A DNA stretch of 64,000 nt from Kaistella jeonii. GTDB lineage: Bacteria > Bacteroidota > Bacteroidia > Flavobacteriales > Weeksellaceae. The translations under genes were made by a program, and so were the position numbers. Positions 60,926 through 64,000 of this stretch are shown piece after piece. The DNA lies in the NCBI RefSeq assembly GCF_000812865.1, contig NZ_JSYL01000007.1:124001-188000 (forward strand), given 5' to 3'. Every line of letters starts with the position of its first letter. Position 1 is the first letter of the stretch. Under the pieces are notes generated by a model, which saw only the letters and a program-made list of their open reading frames with translations, made no database searches and had not been told where the DNA came from.

Positions 60926-62047
60926 TTACAATTCCACCATTTCCGTCACCTCAACATCATAACCACCAACAAGCGGTTTTTGAGCAGTATTCTGAGTGAT
61001 CACTCTAAATTTATTAATGCCTAAGTTTTTCAAGATTTGCGTTCCAATTCCATAATCATGAAAGTTAGAAGCCAAAGTCGGACGTTTTTCCTGACCATCC
61101 TGGAAATCTAAAAACTGCTGCAATTTGCGCATCGTATTTTCAGAATTCGAAACATTATTAATAAAAATAATCGCTCCTTTTCCTTCCTCATTGATCATCG
61201 TCGTCACTTTTTCAAGCAAAGGTTTTTCACCTGCAGTCAATCTGCTCAAAACATCGAAATAAGAATTCGACGCCTGAACTCTCACCAAAATCGGTTCATT
61301 TTCCGCCCATTTTCCTTTCGTTAAAGCAAAGTGGATCTGATCAGTACTCGTTTCCTTGAAAGCGAAAAAGTCGAATTCACCGTAATGCGTTTTCACTTTT
61401 CTTTCTTCCAAACGTTCGATCAAATCGCCTTTTCGCAATTGATACTGAATTAAATCTTCAATAGAAACAATTTTCAGATCGTGTTTTCTTGCCAATTTAA
61501 CTAACTCCGGAAGTCTCGCCATTGAACCGTCATCATTCATAATTTCACAAATAACACCGCCTTCTTTCAAACCAGCTAATTTGGTCAGATCGATCGCTGC
61601 TTCAGTATGTCCAGCTCTTTTTAGAACGCCGCCTTTCTTTGCTCGCAACGGAAATATATGTCCGGGACGCATAAAATCAGTCGGTTTCGTATTTTTATCC
61701 ATCAAAGCCAAAATCGTTTTGCTTCTATCACCCGCAGAAATTCCTGTAGAAACTCCGGCTCCCAACAAATCCACAGAAACCGTAAAGGCCGTCTCTTTTG
61801 GATCACTGCTTCGTGTCACCATTATATCGAGACCGAGCTCATCGCAACGTTTTTCTGGCAGTGGCGTACAAATTAATCCACGACCGTGAATCGTCATAAA
61901 ATTGATAATTTCCGGCGTCGTTAATTCGGCCGCAGAAAGAAAATCTCCCTCATTTTCCCGGTTTTCATCATCAACTACGATGATTATTTTTCCGTTTTTT
62001 AGATCCTCAATCGCTTCAGGAATCGTATTAAGTTGAATATCTGACAT
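60926..62047 (-). CDS. ribB: 3,4-dihydroxy-2-butanone 4-phosphate synthase with degenerate GTP-cyclohydrolase-II-like domain
   Basis: 373 aa from the ATG at 62047 (MSDIQLNTIPEAIEDLKNGK); the longer frame starts inside the -7 box at 62066-62073. The DHBPS domain (1-~200) has DDENRENEGDF, FMTIHGRGLICTPL, DLLGAGVSTGISAGDRSKT and RPGHIFPLRAKKGGVLKRAG. The C-terminal ~170 residues follow the RibA fold, but the Zn-binding Cys-x2-Gly-x-Arg-Cys-type block is replaced (VRVQASNSYFDVLSRLTAGE). This half therefore should not open GTP. Riboflavin pathway. Confidence 0.92.
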   Translation of the reverse strand: MSDIQLNTIPEAIEDLKNGKIIIVVDDENRENEGDFLSAAELTTPEIINFMTIHGRGLICTPLPEKRCDELGLDIMVTRSSDPKETAFTVSVDLLGAGVSTGISAGDRSKTILALMDKNTKPTDFMRPGHIFPLRAKKGGVLKRAGHTEAAIDLTKLAGLKEGGVICEIMNDDGSMARLPELVKLARKHDLKIVSIEDLIQYQLRKGDLIERLEERKVKTHYGEFDFFAFKETSTDQIHFALTKGKWAENEPILVRVQASNSYFDVLSRLTAGEKPLLEKVTTMINEEGKGAIIFINNVSNSENTMRKLQQFLDFQDGQEKRPTLASNFHDYGIGTQILKNLGINKFRVITQNTAQKPLVGGYDVEVTEMVEL

Positions 62048-62065
62048 TTTACTTTTAGATTTTTG

Positions 62066-62096
62066 CAAAGATACTGAGATTTAGCGCAACCGACAA
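62066..62096 (-). promoter_or_regulatory. ribB promoter: -7 TATCTTTG and -33 TTG
   Basis: -7 box at 62066-62073, 18 bp before the ATG at 62047. A TTG at 62094-62096 is spaced 20 bp upstream, matching the Bacteroidota sigma-A layout. Confidence 0.7.
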
Positions 62097-62197
62097 TTCT
62101 AATTTGGGCGTCTTCATCCGTCTTCCGTTCCCGCTTTTTTCCTCCACTTCGTTGCGCAAAAAGAGCTTCACTCAAGCCGGGACGCAAGATTATTTAT

Positions 62198-63223
62198 TTA
62201 AACAATATTTTGGTTTTCAGACACCAAATTCAGTTCGTCAACAGCATTCCGAAAAATTTCATAAGATTTTAGTTTCTCGGCCTGATCGTAAATATGAGCA
62301 GTAATCATGAATTCATCAACATTAAAATATTCCTGAAATTCCTGCAGTTTTCTTTTGATGGTTGTTGGACCTCCAATAAAACTATAGCGCAACATTTTCA
62401 AAACATGGGCTTTCTCCATAGGATTCCAAACTGCCTCAATATCATCAACCGGCGGTGAAAAAGGTTTTCTGTCGTCCCGAATAATATTAATAAAAGCTTG
62501 ATACAGCGTATTGGATAATTTTTTAGCTTCCTCATCAGTTTCAGCTGCAATACCATTAACACAGGCAATAATATAAGGCTTCGGAAACTTTTCACTCGGT
62601 TCATAATTACTGCGGTAAATTTCAAAAGCGGTTGCCATCATATCTGGCGCAAAATGTCCGGCGAACGCATAAGGCAAACCCATTTTCGCAGCGAGCCAGG
62701 CGCTGTCAGTACTCGAACCTAAAATATAAATCGGAATATCACAACCTTCACCTGGAATTGCACGGACTGCACTTCGAGCATTTTCTACGGAGAAATATCT
62801 TTGCAATTCCTGAATTTGGTGCGGGAAATGCTGGTTAATATTCATCGGATTTCTTCCCAAAGCTTTCGCTGTGATTCCATCTGTTCCAGGCGCTCTTCCA
62901 ACTCCGAGATCAATTCTTCCCGGAAATAAACTTTCTAAAGTCCCAAACTGTTCCGCGATGACCAGCGAACTGTGATTCGGTAACATAATTCCGCCCGAAC
63001 CCACGCGAATTTTTTCGGTTCCATTCGCGATATATCCGATCAGAACTGAAGTTGCAGAACTTGCGATACTTGCCATATTATGATGTTCGGCAAGCCAGAA
63101 TCTTTTATAATTCAGTTTTTCAACGGTTTTAGCCAATTCTAAACTGTCCTTAAAAGTATCGTTAATTGTTTTATTTTGTTTGACGGGTGCTAAATCAAGC
63201 ACAGAAATTTCAAAATTTTTCAT
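62198..63223 (-). CDS. LLM-class flavin-dependent oxidoreductase (luciferase-like)
   Basis: 341 aa. KNFEISVLDLAPVKQNKTIN, YKRFWLAEHHNMASIASSAT, KIRVGSGGIMLPNHSSLVIA, LFPGRIDLGVGRAPGTDGIT and YILGSSTDSAWLAAKMGLPY. It matches the MsnO8/YhbW-like LLM group, FMN- or F420-dependent monooxygenases with unassigned substrate. Single gene, with a -7 box of its own. Confidence 0.88.
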   Translation of the reverse strand: MKNFEISVLDLAPVKQNKTINDTFKDSLELAKTVEKLNYKRFWLAEHHNMASIASSATSVLIGYIANGTEKIRVGSGGIMLPNHSSLVIAEQFGTLESLFPGRIDLGVGRAPGTDGITAKALGRNPMNINQHFPHQIQELQRYFSVENARSAVRAIPGEGCDIPIYILGSSTDSAWLAAKMGLPYAFAGHFAPDMMATAFEIYRSNYEPSEKFPKPYIIACVNGIAAETDEEAKKLSNTLYQAFINIIRDDRKPFSPPVDDIEAVWNPMEKAHVLKMLRYSFIGGPTTIKRKLQEFQEYFNVDEFMITAHIYDQAEKLKSYEIFRNAVDELNLVSENQNIV

Positions 63224-63257
63224 TGTTGTAAGATATGAAAATCGTTATTTAATAATG

Positions 63258-63265
63258 CAAAATTA
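63258..63265 (-). promoter_or_regulatory. -7 box TAATTTTG for the LLM oxidoreductase
   Basis: Exact TAnnTTTG 34 bp before the ATG at 63223. Confidence 0.55.
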
Positions 63266-63364
63266 CGCCTTTAAGCAAGATCGAAAAATTTTAAAGCTCC
63301 TTAAAAAGATATGATGCAAATAATTGATATCTATTATCCAAATTTTATGCAAATTTGCGTTTCA

Positions 63365-64000
63365 ATGAAAAATATAATCATGCGAAATTTTTTAGTACTC
63401 ATTCTCCTTCTTTTAATTTCGAAGCTTTTTGCTCAGCAAACTGCAACAATGACTTCTGAAGCTGACTATAATTTCCCGAAAATTAAATCTTCTATTTCGA
63501 TGCCGGTAAAAATTCCTTTGGCAGAAATTGGAAATATCATCAATGCCTCCGTCGGAAATTTGATTTTTGAAGACAATTCCTTTACCGATAATAATAATGA
63601 CCAGTTCAAAGTGAAAGTCTGGAAAACGCGTCCAATCAGACTTGTCGGCGGCACAAAACAAAATCTTCTTATCGAAGTTCCTTTAAAAATCTGGGCAGAA
63701 AAAGGCATTGGAACTTTTGGATTTTACACCTATCAAAATACGACGTTTGAAACCGTGATGTATTTTAATTCGCAACTCACCTTCAATAATAACTGGACGA
63801 TGGTGACGAAAACGACTCCGATGGGTTTTAGATGGGTGACGAAACCTGTTTTAGATTTTGGTCAAATAAAAGTTCCTATTACTTCTCTCGTAGAATCGAG
63901 TTTGCAGAAACAGCAAAACGATTTTTGCAAAACGATTGATGATATGATGCTTACTCAATTGAACTTTCAAAAGTATGCAATTATGGCGTGGAATCAGTTT
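63365..64000 (+). CDS. DUF4403 family protein, 3'-truncated by window edge
   Basis: The ATG at 63365 opens MKNIIMRNFLVLILLLLISK, a signal peptide ending near LFAQ (~24); the frame stays open to the last base (212 codons). The visible part fits DUF4403: SSISMPVKIPLAEIGNIINA, then KVWKTRPIRLVGGTKQNLLI and VPLKIWAEKGIGTFG. Function of the family is unknown, with a tubular lipid-binding-like beta fold suspected. A second in-frame Met at residue 6 is also possible as start. Confidence 0.8.
   Translation, partial: MKNIIMRNFLVLILLLLISKLFAQQTATMTSEADYNFPKIKSSISMPVKIPLAEIGNIINASVGNLIFEDNSFTDNNNDQFKVKVWKTRPIRLVGGTKQNLLIEVPLKIWAEKGIGTFGFYTYQNTTFETVMYFNSQLTFNNNWTMVTKTTPMGFRWVTKPVLDFGQIKVPITSLVESSLQKQQNDFCKTIDDMMLTQLNFQKYAIMAWNQF

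Noticed and set aside
1-64000. tRNA, rRNA, transposase or integrase genes
   Set aside because: I looked for conserved arms and motifs and saw none; a covariance or profile search would be needed to be certain.

Overview
The window looks like a chromosomal segment of an AT-rich Flavobacteriia genome, most likely the Chryseobacterium/Kaistella branch of Weeksellaceae. The genus is an inference. The support is a PorP/SprF (type IX secretion) protein, MauE-DUF6520 and RteC genes, a TPR/AraC hybrid regulator, and at least fourteen exact copies of the Bacteroidota sigma-A -7 box TAnnTTTG placed just upstream of genes.

Layout. (1) 1-10.6 kb is an accessory zone: the 3' part of an S9 peptidase, a MauE-like membrane protein with a small Cys-rich DUF6520 protein, a TPR/AraC regulator, an RteC protein, a tiny HTH-like gene behind a 25-bp perfect palindrome, 1.4 kb of hairpin repeats, and a tight four-gene cassette (252-aa conserved protein, DUF5675, two holin-sized membrane proteins). 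(2) 10.7-41.1 kb is a surface polysaccharide locus read on the minus strand: wza and wzc (export and BY-kinase), a nucleotide-sugar dehydrogenase, an ABC exporter (wzm/wzt type), fdtA/fdtC/fdtB-like genes for a dTDP-3-acetamido-3,6-dideoxyhexose, about a dozen glycosyltransferases, a pyruvyl transferase, an acyltransferase, an EpsG-like polymerase and a GH88/105-like protein. No Wzx flippase and no initiating transferase are present. (3) 41.1-64 kb is mostly housekeeping: an outer-membrane barrel, recX, glyA, an Smr protein, DUF6370, DUF3822-rsmD, murI, hemW, porP/sprF, an RluD-type pseudouridine synthase, a PASTA protein, yicC, gmk, a Rossmann protein, nadA, folB, lnt, ribB, an LLM oxidoreductase, and the start of a DUF4403 gene that runs off the window.

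The unexplained part is the repeats. I see four kinds. A ~240-bp element forms a long imperfect hairpin, with one compensatory change between copies. An ~85-bp core built from three small hairpins is present six times, twice as a near-identical 188-bp tandem. A degenerate 6-22-bp array family appears to keep a fixed orientation to genes: C-rich on the coding strand before genes, G-rich after them. It abuts start codons and has entered one glycosyltransferase reading frame. Short direct-repeat tracts (11 bp x4, ~24 bp x5, GGTTTA x7) make up the fourth kind. Two four-helix-bundle (S23-like) genes sit inside the array family, one of them splitting the DUF3822-rsmD pair.

Limits: product names come from reading motifs and family resemblance, not from searches. 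I found no tRNA, rRNA, CRISPR array, transposase or integrase.
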